Shown in pieces: positions 16,681 to 25,717 of a DNA stretch of 64,000 bases (position 1 is its first letter; every line of letters begins with the position of its first letter). The notes under the pieces are model-generated. The model was not told the DNA's origin and made no database searches. It saw only the letters and a list, made by a program, of their open reading frames with translations. The DNA is taken from the NCBI RefSeq assembly GCF_003063375.1, contig NZ_NERY01000001.1, forward strand, positions 620,001 to 684,000, written 5' to 3'. Position numbers and translations under genes: made by a program. The stretch comes from Limnohabitans sp. MMS-10A-178. GTDB taxonomy: Bacteria; Pseudomonadota; Gammaproteobacteria; Burkholderiales; Burkholderiaceae_C.

Positions 16681-17550
16681 ATGAAACGCATTATTTTGTT
16701 TGTATTGACCAACTTGGCTGTGGTGCTGGTGTTGGGTGTTGTGGCCAGTGTGTTGGGCGTGAACCGCTTTCTTACTTCCAATGGCTTAGATTTAACTGCC
16801 TTGCTGGGCTTTGCCCTGATCATGGGTTTTGGTGGCGCGTTCATTTCTTTGCTCATCAGCAAGCCCGTGGCCAAGTGGAGCTCGGGTGTTCAGGTCATTG
16901 CGCAGCCTAGCAATGCCGACGAAAAGTGGTTGGTCGACACGGTGAAGAAATTGGCCGACAAGTCGGGTATTGGTATGCCAGAAGTGGGCATCTTCGAGGG
17001 CGACCCCAACGCGTTCGCCACCGGCGCTTTCAAAAATTCTGCCTTGGTTGCCGTCTCTACGGGCCTGTTGCAAAACATGACCCACGAAGAAATTGAAGCT
17101 GTGTTGGCTCACGAAGTGGCCCACATCGCCAATGGCGACATGGTCACCATGGCCCTCATTCAAGGTGTGATGAACACCTTCGTGGTGTTCTTGTCCAGAG
17201 TGGTGGGCTATGCCGTCGACAGTTTCTTGCGCAAGAACGACGAAGAAAACACCGGCCCTGGCATGGGTTACTGGATTACGACCATTGTCTTGGACATTTT
17301 GTTGGGCTTTGTGGCTGCCATTGTGGTGGCCTGGTTCAGCCGCCAACGCGAGTTCCGAGCCGATGCCGGCGCTGCCGAACTCATGGGCCGCAAGCAACCC
17401 ATGGTGAATGCCTTGGCCCGATTGGGCGGTTTGCACACCGCCGAGTTGCCAAAAAGCATGGCGGCCATGGGCATTGCAGGTGGCATTGGCCAGTTGTTTT
17501 CTACGCACCCCCCCATTGAAGAGCGTATTGCGGCTTTGCAAAACAACTGA
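16681..17550 (+). CDS. htpX: Membrane zinc metalloprotease HtpX
   Basis: A 289-residue M48-family protease of the inner membrane that degrades misfolded membrane proteins. It has two N-terminal membrane segments, the zinc motif H144-E145-V-A-H148 and the third ligand in [12 protein letters not shown], plus two more hydrophobic segments between them. The [13 protein letters not shown] ending is characteristic. The start at 16681 fits the family N terminus (MKRI plus hydrophobic segment). It ends in its own terminator, so it is probably a single-gene unit. Confidence 0.96.
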   Translation: MKRIILFVLTNLAVVLVLGVVASVLGVNRFLTSNGLDLTALLGFALIMGFGGAFISLLISKPVAKWSSGVQVIAQPSNADEKWLVDTVKKLADKSGIGMPEVGIFEGDPNAFATGAFKNSALVAVSTGLLQNMTHEEIEAVLAHEVAHIANGDMVTMALIQGVMNTFVVFLSRVVGYAVDSFLRKNDEENTGPGMGYWITTIVLDILLGFVAAIVVAWFSRQREFRADAGAAELMGRKQPMVNALARLGGLHTAELPKSMAAMGIAGGIGQLFSTHPPIEERIAALQNN

Positions 17551-17568
17551 GCACAGCTTTCTTGATTG

Positions 17569-17600
17569 AAAAGGCTCAGCCACATGGCTGGGCCTTTTTT
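17569..17600 (+). terminator. Rho-independent terminator after htpX
   Basis: The inverted repeat AAAGGCTCAGCCA / TGGCTGGGCCTTT, with a two-base CA centre and a run of T, begins 18 bases after the htpX stop. The A-run on the left also allows weak function on the other strand. Confidence 0.85.
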
Positions 17601-17649
17601 CATGGCGCTCTGCACGCCCTGAAGATGGCTTCTGGTAACCCATGAGACT

Positions 17650-18636
17650 TTGGCTCACACAGGCGTCCTTTATAGTGCACTGGTGTCCAGATTTGTTCCC
17701 ACTTCACTGCAGCGATTTTTAACCCTCGCGCTTCTTCAAAGCTCACGTCGTTTTGAACGTTTGCCAGGGCCTGTTCGGGGCATGGCCTGGATGACTCTCG
17801 GTGGTTTGACGTTCTCCTTGCTCAATACCATTGCCCGAGGTTTGTCCATGCAAATGGATCCTTTTGAGGCTCAGTTTCTGCGCTATTTTTGTGGCTTGAT
17901 CGTCATGTTGCCTTTGCTGTGGCACCAAGGCTTGAGCGCCTATGTACCAGTCAATGTGAAAGGGCAGTTTTGGCGGGGTGGTGTGCACACCATTGGCCTC
18001 ATGTTGTGGTTTGTGGCGTTGCCCCAAATTCCATTGGCCGACATGACGGCCATTGGTTTTACAGGGCCCATCTTCATCATGCTGGGCGCGGCCTGGTTTT
18101 TGGGGGAGCCCATGCGCAAAGACCGTTGGATTGCAGCCGCTATTGGCTTTGCCGGTGTGATCGTAGTGGTGGCCCCCAATTTATCGGGCACTGGCGGTTG
18201 GTACAACTTGGTGATGTTGGCATCTTCGCCTGTGTTTGCAGCTTCATTTCTCATTACCAAGCACCTCACCCGAACTGAAAAGCCAGGGGTGATTGTGATG
18301 TGGCAATCCCTCACGGTGACTTTGTTCAGCTTGCCCTTGGCATTGCTGAATTGGCAAACCCCCACACTTTGGCAGTGGAGTGGTTTCATGGTGGCAGGCT
18401 TGTTGGGCACCATTGGCCATTACAGCTTTACCAAAGCATTCAGTGTGGCTGATATTTCTGCCACCCAATCACTTCGGTTCTTGGACTTGTTGTGGGCTTC
18501 TCTCTTGGGCTGGTTGGTTTTCAGTGACATCCCCAGCAAATGGACTTGGCTTGGCGCCGCAGTCATTTTGGTGTCGACCATCTGGATTGCGCGGCGCGAG
18601 GGCCGCAGAAAAGAAGAGCCTGAAGCGCTGCCTTAG
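17650..18636 (+). CDS. EamA/DMT-family transporter
   Basis: A membrane protein of up to 328 residues with ten predicted hydrophobic segments in two repeated EamA halves, as in drug/metabolite exporters. PLADMTAIGFTGPIFIMLGA and the second-half SVADISATQSLRFLDLLWASLLGW are typical repeat ends. The start is uncertain. The coordinates give the longest reading (TTG). A GTG at 17683 or the ATG at 17782, just before the first membrane segment, are alternatives, and a TATAGT -10-like box at 17671 lies inside the long reading. The substrate is unknown. The stop overlaps the convergent nucleotidase by 4 bases. Confidence 0.85.
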   Translation: MAHTGVLYSALVSRFVPTSLQRFLTLALLQSSRRFERLPGPVRGMAWMTLGGLTFSLLNTIARGLSMQMDPFEAQFLRYFCGLIVMLPLLWHQGLSAYVPVNVKGQFWRGGVHTIGLMLWFVALPQIPLADMTAIGFTGPIFIMLGAAWFLGEPMRKDRWIAAAIGFAGVIVVVAPNLSGTGGWYNLVMLASSPVFAASFLITKHLTRTEKPGVIVMWQSLTVTLFSLPLALLNWQTPTLWQWSGFMVAGLLGTIGHYSFTKAFSVADISATQSLRFLDLLWASLLGWLVFSDIPSKWTWLGAAVILVSTIWIARREGRRKEEPEALP

Positions 18637-19535
18637 TGGGTCGGATTGCTAATGCCGCTGGCCACATGACCGGCTGGCACGTGTTGGGCTGCCGACTCAA
18701 TGTGGCCTGTTTGGTCGTCAAAAAAGAAGTCGGGCTCAAACTCTTTGAGAAATTCGCCTTTGGGCAAGCCGCCTAAAAACATGGCCTCGTCTACCTCAAT
18801 GTTCCACTCCATCAGGGTTCGAATGGCACGTTCGTGCGCCGGGGCACTGCGCGCTGTGACCAGTGCCGTTCTAACGCGAATAGCGGGCGTGCCCTCTTGC
18901 TGCAAGCGGTGAAGTGCCGCCAGCAAAGGCTTGAAAGGCCCAGCCAGCAAAGGTTGCGAAGCTTTGGCGCGCTCATGCGCTTGAAATGCAGACAATCCCT
19001 CCGACTGAAAAATGCGTTCAGCTTCATCGGAAAACAAAACAGCATCGCCGTCAAATGCAATGCGCACTTCATGGGGATGGGCCTCGGATGCGTGAGCAGA
19101 GTGAGGGTAGACCTGCGCAGCTGGAACGCCGGCATCTAAGGCGGCACGCACATCGGAGAGATGGGTCGATAAAAACAAATTGGCGTTCAGAGGTTTTAAA
19201 TACCGCCAAGGAGATTGGCCACGCGTGAAACTTCCGCGCTGAATAGGCAGGCCATAGTGCTGTGCAGATCTGAAAACGCGCATGCCCGAGACAGGGTCGT
19301 TGCGCGACAAAATGACCACCTCCACACGCTGCGTTTGCGCATCGTTGAAGGCCAAAAGTTTTTTCACCAAAGAAAAAGCAACGCCTGGCTTGGCGGGTTC
19401 TTCAAGTCGCTCCAATTGAAGCTTCATGTAAGCACGGTCGTCGCTTTGCTCGAACACCAGGTTTTCTTCTTCAAAGTCAAACAGGGCGCGCGACGAAATA
19501 GCCACCACCAACTGACCATCTAGGCTGACTGGCAT
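18633..19535 (-). CDS. 5'-nucleotidase family protein
   Basis: A 300-residue protein of the bacterial 5'-nucleotidase family related to cytosolic cN-I. The N terminus MPVSLDGQLVVAISSRALFDFEEEN carries the phosphatase-like first motif. R-V-E-V-V-I-L-S-R-N-D is in the middle, and FDGDAVLFSDEAE and FFFDDQTGHIE supply acidic metal ligands. The family hydrolyses nucleoside monophosphates. It is cytoplasmic, with no signal peptide. It starts 13 bases after the gspF stop on the same strand, so it may be transcribed from the secretion operon, although its function is unrelated. Confidence 0.85.
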   Translation of the reverse strand: MPVSLDGQLVVAISSRALFDFEEENLVFEQSDDRAYMKLQLERLEEPAKPGVAFSLVKKLLAFNDAQTQRVEVVILSRNDPVSGMRVFRSAQHYGLPIQRGSFTRGQSPWRYLKPLNANLFLSTHLSDVRAALDAGVPAAQVYPHSAHASEAHPHEVRIAFDGDAVLFSDEAERIFQSEGLSAFQAHERAKASQPLLAGPFKPLLAALHRLQQEGTPAIRVRTALVTARSAPAHERAIRTLMEWNIEVDEAMFLGGLPKGEFLKEFEPDFFFDDQTGHIESAAQHVPAGHVASGISNPTH

Positions 19536-19548
19536 GGGATGCTCCTTG

Positions 19549-20775
19549 TTAACGAACCCATTGGTTCAATTCCATGATGGGCATGAGCACGGCCAACACA
19601 ATGAGCATGACCACCCCGCCCATGGCCACAATGAGCAAAGGCTCCAAAATGGTGGCCAATGCCAAGGCACGCCGCTGAACATCGGCCGAAAGTTGTTGGG
19701 CTGCGCGCTGCAACATGAGGGGCAGTTGGCCGGTTTGCTCACCCAACCTTGCAAACATGGCCAGCAAACTGGGAAAACGCTTCTTCTGCCCAATGGCCAT
19801 GGCCAAGGGCGCGCCCTCGCGCACCAACACCAAGGCATCGAGCACATCTTCGCGCATGGCTTGGTTGGACAAGGTGTCTGCAGCCGATTGCAGGGCTTTC
19901 AAAATGGGCACGCCAGCCCCAGTTAGCATGGCCAGGGTGCTTGCAAACCTGGCGGTGTTGTAGCCTGTGGCCAGCCTTCCCAAAATGGGCAATTTTAAAA
20001 ATGCCGCATCAAACTGCACACGCAAACTGGGCTGTTTCATGGCCTGCTGAAAGCCCAACCAGCCCAACACCAACAGCAGTGCCACAGTCCAACCATGGTT
20101 GCGCACAAAATCACTGAGCGCCAGCATGAAGACGGTGAGGGTGGGCAGTTTTCTTTGATTGCCAGAGAAAACTTGCGCCACTTGCGGCACCACCGTGCTG
20201 AGCAAAAAAATCACGATGAGCAAGGCAATGAGGCTTACGATGGCGGGATACAAGGAGGCACTCAAGAGCTTGGCTTTGAGCGTTTGCTGGTCTTGCAAGT
20301 CGTCGGCCAATTGCCCCAACACTGCACCTAAATTGCCGCCTTGCTCGCCAGCACTGATGACCGAGGTGTAAAGCGCAGAAAATTCGGAAGGATGTTGAGA
20401 CATGGCTTTGGCCAAGCCCAAGCCCGCATTGACCTCGGCCCTGAGGTTGGCCACCAAATGCGCTTGCTTTTCTGATTCCGCTTCATCGCTCAGTGCCGCC
20501 AAGGCGCGCTCTAAGGGCAGGCCGCTGCCCACCAGGCTGGCAAGTTGGCGTGTCCAAACGGCCAAGGCATTGGGCGAGAAGCAACGACTCGAGCCAATGT
20601 TGTACTGCCATATGCTGCGCTTGTCTGAGCTGCTGGGGGCCAAGGCTTGCACGCTCAATGGCACTAAAGACTGCGCCCGCAGTTGAGTGCGAGCGGCTTT
20701 GGCGCTGTCGGCCTCGACCACGCCTTTGCGCAAGGCGCCATCGTTTTGCAGAGCTTCAAAAGAGTAGGCGGGCAT
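19549..20775 (-). CDS. gspF: Type II secretion system inner-membrane platform protein GspF
   Basis: A 408-residue protein with the GspF/PilC two-domain layout: an N-terminal F domain (MPAYSFEALQNDG), FTRQLA-like V-W-T-R-Q-L-A-S-L-V-G-S-G-L-P-L-E near residue 75, and three membrane segments. The ending (VMLIVLAVLMPIMELN) is typical. GspF is the inner-membrane platform that couples the ATPase GspE to pseudopilus assembly. It follows gspE by 25 bases and is the last secretion gene of the operon. Confidence 0.95.
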   Translation of the reverse strand: MPAYSFEALQNDGALRKGVVEADSAKAARTQLRAQSLVPLSVQALAPSSSDKRSIWQYNIGSSRCFSPNALAVWTRQLASLVGSGLPLERALAALSDEAESEKQAHLVANLRAEVNAGLGLAKAMSQHPSEFSALYTSVISAGEQGGNLGAVLGQLADDLQDQQTLKAKLLSASLYPAIVSLIALLIVIFLLSTVVPQVAQVFSGNQRKLPTLTVFMLALSDFVRNHGWTVALLLVLGWLGFQQAMKQPSLRVQFDAAFLKLPILGRLATGYNTARFASTLAMLTGAGVPILKALQSAADTLSNQAMREDVLDALVLVREGAPLAMAIGQKKRFPSLLAMFARLGEQTGQLPLMLQRAAQQLSADVQRRALALATILEPLLIVAMGGVVMLIVLAVLMPIMELNQWVR

Positions 20776-20800
20776 TGATTGAAGATCTGAAAAAAAGTAG

Positions 20801-22219
20801 TCAGTCGCGGGTTACGCGAAGCAATTCTTCAGCGCGAGTAATGCCCAACTGAACCAAGCGCTCGCCATCTTCGCGCATGAGCACCATGCCCCCCGCAACG
20901 GCAGCATCTCGAATGCTGGCTTCCGATTGCTTGGCATGAATTTGAGCCCGCAGTGCATCGTCGGTGATGAGCAATTCAAAAATACCGGTGCGGCCAGCAT
21001 AGCCCGTTTGACCGCATTGCACACAGCCTTCACCAGCACATTGAGTGCAAACTTTGCGCACCAGCCGCTGTGCCAAAACCCCCAACAAAGAAGAGCTCAG
21101 CAGGAAGGGCTCGATGCCCATGTCGGTGAGGCGGGTGACTGCACTTGCTGCATCGTTGGTGTGCAGGGTGGCCAAAACCAAATGGCCTGTCATGGAGGCT
21201 TGAATGGCAATTTGAGCCGTTTCAAAATCGCGAATCTCACCAATCATGATGATGTCGGGGTCTTGGCGAAGAATGGCGCGCAATGCTTTGGCAAACGTCA
21301 AATCGATCTTGGCATTGACCTGCGTTTGGCCCACGCCGGCCAATTCATATTCGATGGGGTCTTCCACCGTCATGATGTTGCTGCCCATGGCATCTAAGCT
21401 TTGCAGGGCGGCATACAGCGTGGTGGTTTTGCCAGAGCCGGTGGGCCCAGTGACCAAGATCAAACCGTGAGGTTGGGTGACCAACTGCTGAAAACGCTGC
21501 AAGGTAGCGCCTTGCATTCCCACGGAGGCCATGCTGAGACGGCTCTCCGATTTGTCGAGCAAACGCAGAACAGCTCGCTCGCCATGGGCGCTGGGCAACG
21601 TTGACACCCGAACATCGACAGCGCGCGAACCCAAGCGCAAACTGATGCGACCATCTTGCGGCAAACGTTTTTCGGCAATGTCGAGTTCGGCCATGATTTT
21701 CAAACGCGAAATCAGGGCAGCATGAAGCGCGCGATTGGGTTGAACCACTTCACGCAAGTTGCCATCTACGCGAAACCGCACACTGGAATGCCGCTCGTAA
21801 GGCTCGATGTGAATGTCGCTGGCACCATCGCGCGCAGCTTGCGTGAGGAGTGCGTTGAGCATGCGAATGATGGGGGCATCGTCGCTGGTTTCTAGCAAGT
21901 CTTCCACGGCGGGAAGCTCTTGCATCATGCGCGACAAGTCGGCTGCCGACTCTACTTCACTCACCACAGCCGCGGCACTCGATTCACCGGCACCATACTG
22001 AGCCGCATAAGCCTGACTGATGCGCTGTTTGAGCTGCACTGTGTCTTCGTGTGCAATATCGAGAGACAACTCTGCGTGACCCCATTTGCGCATGACTTCC
22101 GAAATGGCATTGGCCCCGCTTTCCGGACAAAGCCACAAGCTCAGCCGCGCGCCATCGTCCTCCAACAACAGTTGGTGGCTGCGCGCAAATGCGTAGGGGA
22201 GTGGGTAGCGATGGGCCAT
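20801..22219 (-). CDS. gspE: Type II secretion system ATPase GspE
   Basis: A 472-residue secretion ATPase. Walker A is GPTGSGKTT (258-266), followed by the Asp box VEDPIEYEL, Walker B (ILRQDPDIIMIGEIRD) and the His box (LATLHTNDA). The zinc-binding tetracysteine (CTQC then CVQC) lies near residue 400. The N-terminal N1 domain is short compared with some GspE proteins. It powers pseudopilin assembly at the inner membrane. The ATG shares one base with the gspD stop (TGATG), suggesting coupled translation; a TTG one codon earlier is the alternative. Confidence 0.96.
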   Translation of the reverse strand: MAHRYPLPYAFARSHQLLLEDDGARLSLWLCPESGANAISEVMRKWGHAELSLDIAHEDTVQLKQRISQAYAAQYGAGESSAAAVVSEVESAADLSRMMQELPAVEDLLETSDDAPIIRMLNALLTQAARDGASDIHIEPYERHSSVRFRVDGNLREVVQPNRALHAALISRLKIMAELDIAEKRLPQDGRISLRLGSRAVDVRVSTLPSAHGERAVLRLLDKSESRLSMASVGMQGATLQRFQQLVTQPHGLILVTGPTGSGKTTTLYAALQSLDAMGSNIMTVEDPIEYELAGVGQTQVNAKIDLTFAKALRAILRQDPDIIMIGEIRDFETAQIAIQASMTGHLVLATLHTNDAASAVTRLTDMGIEPFLLSSSLLGVLAQRLVRKVCTQCAGEGCVQCGQTGYAGRTGIFELLITDDALRAQIHAKQSEASIRDAAVAGGMVLMREDGERLVQLGITRAEELLRVTRD

Positions 22220-24378
22220 CAAGGTTTGCGAGTTGGCTCAGGCAAAATGGGTGCGCCCATAGCGGGCAGGCCTGGGCTGGTGCCGGGTTGCGCCTGAGTT
22301 TGCACACCGCGCATTTGCTCATATCGATCCAAAGAGAGTCCGCCGGTAGCAGCGCCATCGCGAACCACCACGGGTCTGAGGAAGACCATCAAATTGGTCT
22401 TCTTGCGGCTGCGTGATTCGGCTCTGAACAAATTGCCAAAAATGGGCACATCACTCAAACCAGGCACACGCTCTTGGCTGTTGCCATAGTCGTCTTGCAG
22501 CAATCCACCCAACACCACAATAGCACCATCTTCAACCAACACACTAGACTCAATGGAGCGTTTGTTGGTGATCAAGCCGGTCGCGGAGTTGATGGACGCA
22601 GGATCGAGTCGACTCACTTCTTGGTAAATTTGCAATTTGACAGTGCCGTTTTCACTGATCTGCGGCTTGACCCGCAATGTAAGGCCCACATCTCTTCTCT
22701 CGATGGTTTGGAAAGGGTTGACGGCACCAGAATTGGTGTTGTTGTTGGTGTATTGTCCCGTGACAAAAGGTACATTTTGACCAATCACAATTTTGGCTTC
22801 TTCGTTGTCAAGGGTTAAGAGGTTAGGTGTCGACAGCACATTGCCATCGCCTGTGGTTTGTAAAAACCGCGCCAAGAACCCGAGGACATAGGTGCCATTG
22901 GTGTTGTGCGCAATGCCCACATTCAAGCCCGAAGAAGGCGCCACATTGCCACTGGCGCCTTGAGCGGCCAGCGCGATGAGGTTGGCGCCACCAACTCGGA
23001 AGTTGGTGCCCAAGAGACCGATGTTGGTATCGCCTTTGCCGCCCACAGGGCCTTGCCATTGCACTCCAAACTCAGCCGCTTTTTCGGCGCTCACTTCGGC
23101 AATCAAACTTTCAACAAAGACCTGCGCACGCCGTGCATCCAGCTTGTCAATTACCGCACGCAGTTGTCGGTATTGCGGCTCAGGCGCCGTGATGATGAGG
23201 GCATTGGTAGATGGGTCCGCTTGAATTTGTCCACCCGTAGACACTTGCCCTCCTGTTGCACCGAAGCTGGCATTGGTGCCACTGGCCGTGGCCCCTGGGT
23301 TGTTGGGCATGTTGGTGGTGGAGGGGATACTTGAATTGGGGCCGCTTTGTGCGCTGAGGGCTGCGCGCAAAGTGGCTGCCAATTTGGTGGCGTCTGCGTT
23401 TTTCAAATACACCACGTGGATATTGCCGCTGGCCGCATTGGGCCCTGAGGCGGAGGGTTGGTCGAGTTGGACAATGAGGGATCTGGCCAAGGCCATGCGT
23501 GCTGCATTGGCAGCCCGCACAATGAGTGAGTTGCTTCGAGCCTCGGCCATGACAGTGGTTTTGAGTGCCGTGTCTGACTGCCCAGGTGCAGGCGCTGCGC
23601 CACTGGCAGCACCCGAATCTAGCAAGCGCTGAAGCATGGGCACCAAATCTGAGGCCAAAGCATGTTTCAGAGCAATGACTTCAACACCTGTGGCGTTGGC
23701 CACATCCAAGGCCGCAATGATGCGACCCAAGCGCTGCAAGTTGTCGGCATAGTCTGTGATCACCAGAGCATTGGTGCCAGGGTTCACGTTGACGGTGTTG
23801 TTGGGGCTAATAAGCGGACGCAGAATGGGCACCAAATTGTTGGCGTTTTCGTGGTTGAGCTGAAAAATTTGGGTAACGATCTGACCATTGGAGGTGGGCA
23901 CTGTGCCAGCCGATACAGCGCCGCTTTGCAATTTGGCATCGGCCTCGGGTACCACCAAATACAAACCAGCCGATTCAATCAACGCAAAACCTTGTGTGCG
24001 CAACTGGGCTGCAAACAGGCGAAGAGCTTGCGATGGCGCCACAGGCACATTGCTGGTGAGGTTGATGGTGCCTTTGACGCGAGGGTCGACCACCACGTTG
24101 TGGCCAGACAAGGTGGCCAAAGTTTTGGCCACGGCATCGATCTCAGCATTGTTGAAATTCAATGTGACGGGCTCGGGGGCCTGCTTGCCGGACGCGTTGG
24201 ATTTTTTGGTGGGCTTTGGCGTTTGTGTTTGTGTTTGTGGTTGTGTTTGAGCTTGAGCGTGGCTTGGGCTCAGCACCATAGGCAAACCTATTCCATAAAT
24301 GAGGCACAGCCCCATCAAGCAAGTTGCCAAGCGCTGGCGCTGTGGCAAATTTTTGAAAGAAGATTGTCGTGAAACCAT
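22219..24378 (-). CDS. gspD: Type II secretion system secretin GspD
   Basis: A 719-residue outer-membrane secretin. After a signal-like hydrophobic segment and a low-complexity Q/T-P-rich linker come the N0 domain (VTLNFNNAEIDAVAKTLA), the N1-N3 repeats, and the C-terminal secretin domain with VPGLSDVPIFGNLFR and the KKTNLMVFLRPVVV ending. An S/N/G-rich insertion lies in the N3 region (around residue 340), as is common in GspD. It forms the ring through which folded exoproteins leave. The start is ATG at 24378; a TTG at 24387 would overlap gspN. Confidence 0.95.
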   Translation of the reverse strand: MVSRQSSFKNLPQRQRLATCLMGLCLIYGIGLPMVLSPSHAQAQTQPQTQTQTPKPTKKSNASGKQAPEPVTLNFNNAEIDAVAKTLATLSGHNVVVDPRVKGTINLTSNVPVAPSQALRLFAAQLRTQGFALIESAGLYLVVPEADAKLQSGAVSAGTVPTSNGQIVTQIFQLNHENANNLVPILRPLISPNNTVNVNPGTNALVITDYADNLQRLGRIIAALDVANATGVEVIALKHALASDLVPMLQRLLDSGAASGAAPAPGQSDTALKTTVMAEARSNSLIVRAANAARMALARSLIVQLDQPSASGPNAASGNIHVVYLKNADATKLAATLRAALSAQSGPNSSIPSTTNMPNNPGATASGTNASFGATGGQVSTGGQIQADPSTNALIITAPEPQYRQLRAVIDKLDARRAQVFVESLIAEVSAEKAAEFGVQWQGPVGGKGDTNIGLLGTNFRVGGANLIALAAQGASGNVAPSSGLNVGIAHNTNGTYVLGFLARFLQTTGDGNVLSTPNLLTLDNEEAKIVIGQNVPFVTGQYTNNNTNSGAVNPFQTIERRDVGLTLRVKPQISENGTVKLQIYQEVSRLDPASINSATGLITNKRSIESSVLVEDGAIVVLGGLLQDDYGNSQERVPGLSDVPIFGNLFRAESRSRKKTNLMVFLRPVVVRDGAATGGLSLDRYEQMRGVQTQAQPGTSPGLPAMGAPILPEPTRKP

Positions 24379-24383
24379 GATGT

Positions 24384-25208
24384 TCAACCCAGTGAAAGCA
24401 AGCTGCGCGCCCCTTGGCGACGTCCAATGATATTAAGCAAATTTGACAAAGCTTCTGCATGCTCAGGCACTGCAGAGGCTTCGCCTCGAAATTGAAGTCT
24501 TGAGCCTTGCCACTGACCTTGCCCACTGAGCAGCAAGCTGCCAGATTGGGTGCTCAAGGTCAATGAAGGCATGACGTTGGGCGAAGCACTGCCACCCAAC
24601 TGAATTCGATAGGTGCCCATGGGCTGGAGGGTACTCAGCTTGGAGGACATGTTTTCTGCAGTGAGGGTCAAGCCGCCTTGAAGCCAAGTTGTTGCTGTTT
24701 GAAATTGCACTTGCAATTGTTTGGTTTCAAGGATCAAGTTGCCTTCTGGCTGCAGCGTGTTCCAAGGTGCACCCAAGCCACTGAGCAGATGGGCCGGCCA
24801 TTGCGAGCGGTGGTCGTTGATTTGCAATTGCCAGATGCCCAAACGCTCGGCCACTTGAAGTGACAACTGCACCGTTTGGGTCATGCAACAAGCCGCATTC
24901 AAATTGAATACGAATTGTGGCCATTCAAAGCCATGGAAGGCCAATGCGGTTTGCCACTGGATGCGGCCTGGCAATGCCAAGGCATCTCGGCTGCCTTGAC
25001 CGCCTGTTAGAACCAACTTGCCCGAACCCCGCCAGGCAGAGCCCTGTGCCTCTTGAATTTGCACCTGTTGGTGGGTGGCCTGGGACACCACTTTTGCCAG
25101 CCACTGTGCGGGCAAATGAACCAACACGGCCAAAACAGCGCCAAGCACTGCACCCACCAAGGCCCAAGACCAAGTGCTTTGAATGTGAGAAGGGCGCAAG
25201 CTGGCCAT
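24384..25208 (-). CDS. gspN: Type II secretion system protein GspN
   Basis: A 274-residue GspN-type protein with one N-terminal membrane segment (WALVGAVLGAVLAVLVHL) and a beta-rich periplasmic part. Family features are the early LPAQWLA segment, AQGSAWRGSGKLVL near residue 55, and the end region LLNIIGRR. The accessory subunit is found in a subset of type II systems and its role is not well defined. The chosen ATG at 25208 directly follows the gspM stop, and the longer frame to 25250 would lie inside gspM. Confidence 0.88.
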   Translation of the reverse strand: MASLRPSHIQSTWSWALVGAVLGAVLAVLVHLPAQWLAKVVSQATHQQVQIQEAQGSAWRGSGKLVLTGGQGSRDALALPGRIQWQTALAFHGFEWPQFVFNLNAACCMTQTVQLSLQVAERLGIWQLQINDHRSQWPAHLLSGLGAPWNTLQPEGNLILETKQLQVQFQTATTWLQGGLTLTAENMSSKLSTLQPMGTYRIQLGGSASPNVMPSLTLSTQSGSLLLSGQGQWQGSRLQFRGEASAVPEHAEALSNLLNIIGRRQGARSLLSLG

Positions 25209-25210
25209 TG

Positions 25211-25717
25211 TTATACGCCTGGCAAACTCAAAATAAGCGTGCCGCGCCAAAGATCGGTGGGGGTATTTGTTTTGGTCGCGCCTGCATCTGTGAATTTTTG
25301 AAGCTGGGCTTCAATGGGCAAGGCTTGGGCTTGTGTGCGGGCCAAGGCCAAAAACTGCGCAAGAGATTCTGCAGAAACGCGACTGATTGTGAGCGTGGCA
25401 CGCGAGCCTTCAATGTTGAGTCGGGCGCCATTGTCTAAATTTTCTGTGGCAACTTTTTGCAGCAGTGTGCGAGCGTCCTTGGCTTGAACGCGCGGTGACT
25501 TTTGCAAAGCTTGCGCTTGTGCTTGCATGAGTTTCAATTGTTGGGTTTGATCTTGCAACTGAGCCAACTGGGCAGGCATGTCGCGCAAGGTTTGCAAGGC
25601 GGGGGAGATCTGCCATGTCCAAAGTATGAGGGCCAACAAAACCAAGGCCAAAGCCAACAGTCGCTGGCGGTCTTTGGGCGGCAAGCTTTGTAGGCTGCTT
25701 AAAAATTTCATGCTCAT
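25211..25717 (-). CDS. gspM: Type II secretion system protein GspM
   Basis: A 168-residue bitopic inner-membrane protein. A short cytoplasmic N terminus and one membrane segment (LLALALVLLALILWTWQ) come first, then a coiled-coil-prone Q-rich segment (LAQLQDQTQQLKLMQAQAQAL), and then the periplasmic ferredoxin-like domain. GspM pairs with GspL in the assembly platform. The ATG at 25717 overlaps the gspL stop in an ATGA arrangement, and an ATG two codons later (25711) is possible. Confidence 0.9.
   Translation of the reverse strand: MSMKFLSSLQSLPPKDRQRLLALALVLLALILWTWQISPALQTLRDMPAQLAQLQDQTQQLKLMQAQAQALQKSPRVQAKDARTLLQKVATENLDNGARLNIEGSRATLTISRVSAESLAQFLALARTQAQALPIEAQLQKFTDAGATKTNTPTDLWRGTLILSLPGV

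Noticed and set aside
16606-17550. Longer HtpX with 25 extra N-terminal residues
   Set aside because: The upstream part begins at a non-ATG codon, has no resemblance to HtpX, and the family N terminus begins exactly at the ATG at 16681.
22219-24378. GspD as a type IV pilus PilQ or a type III secretin
   Set aside because: It is embedded between gspN and gspE, has N0-N3 order of GspD, and lacks AMIN domains.
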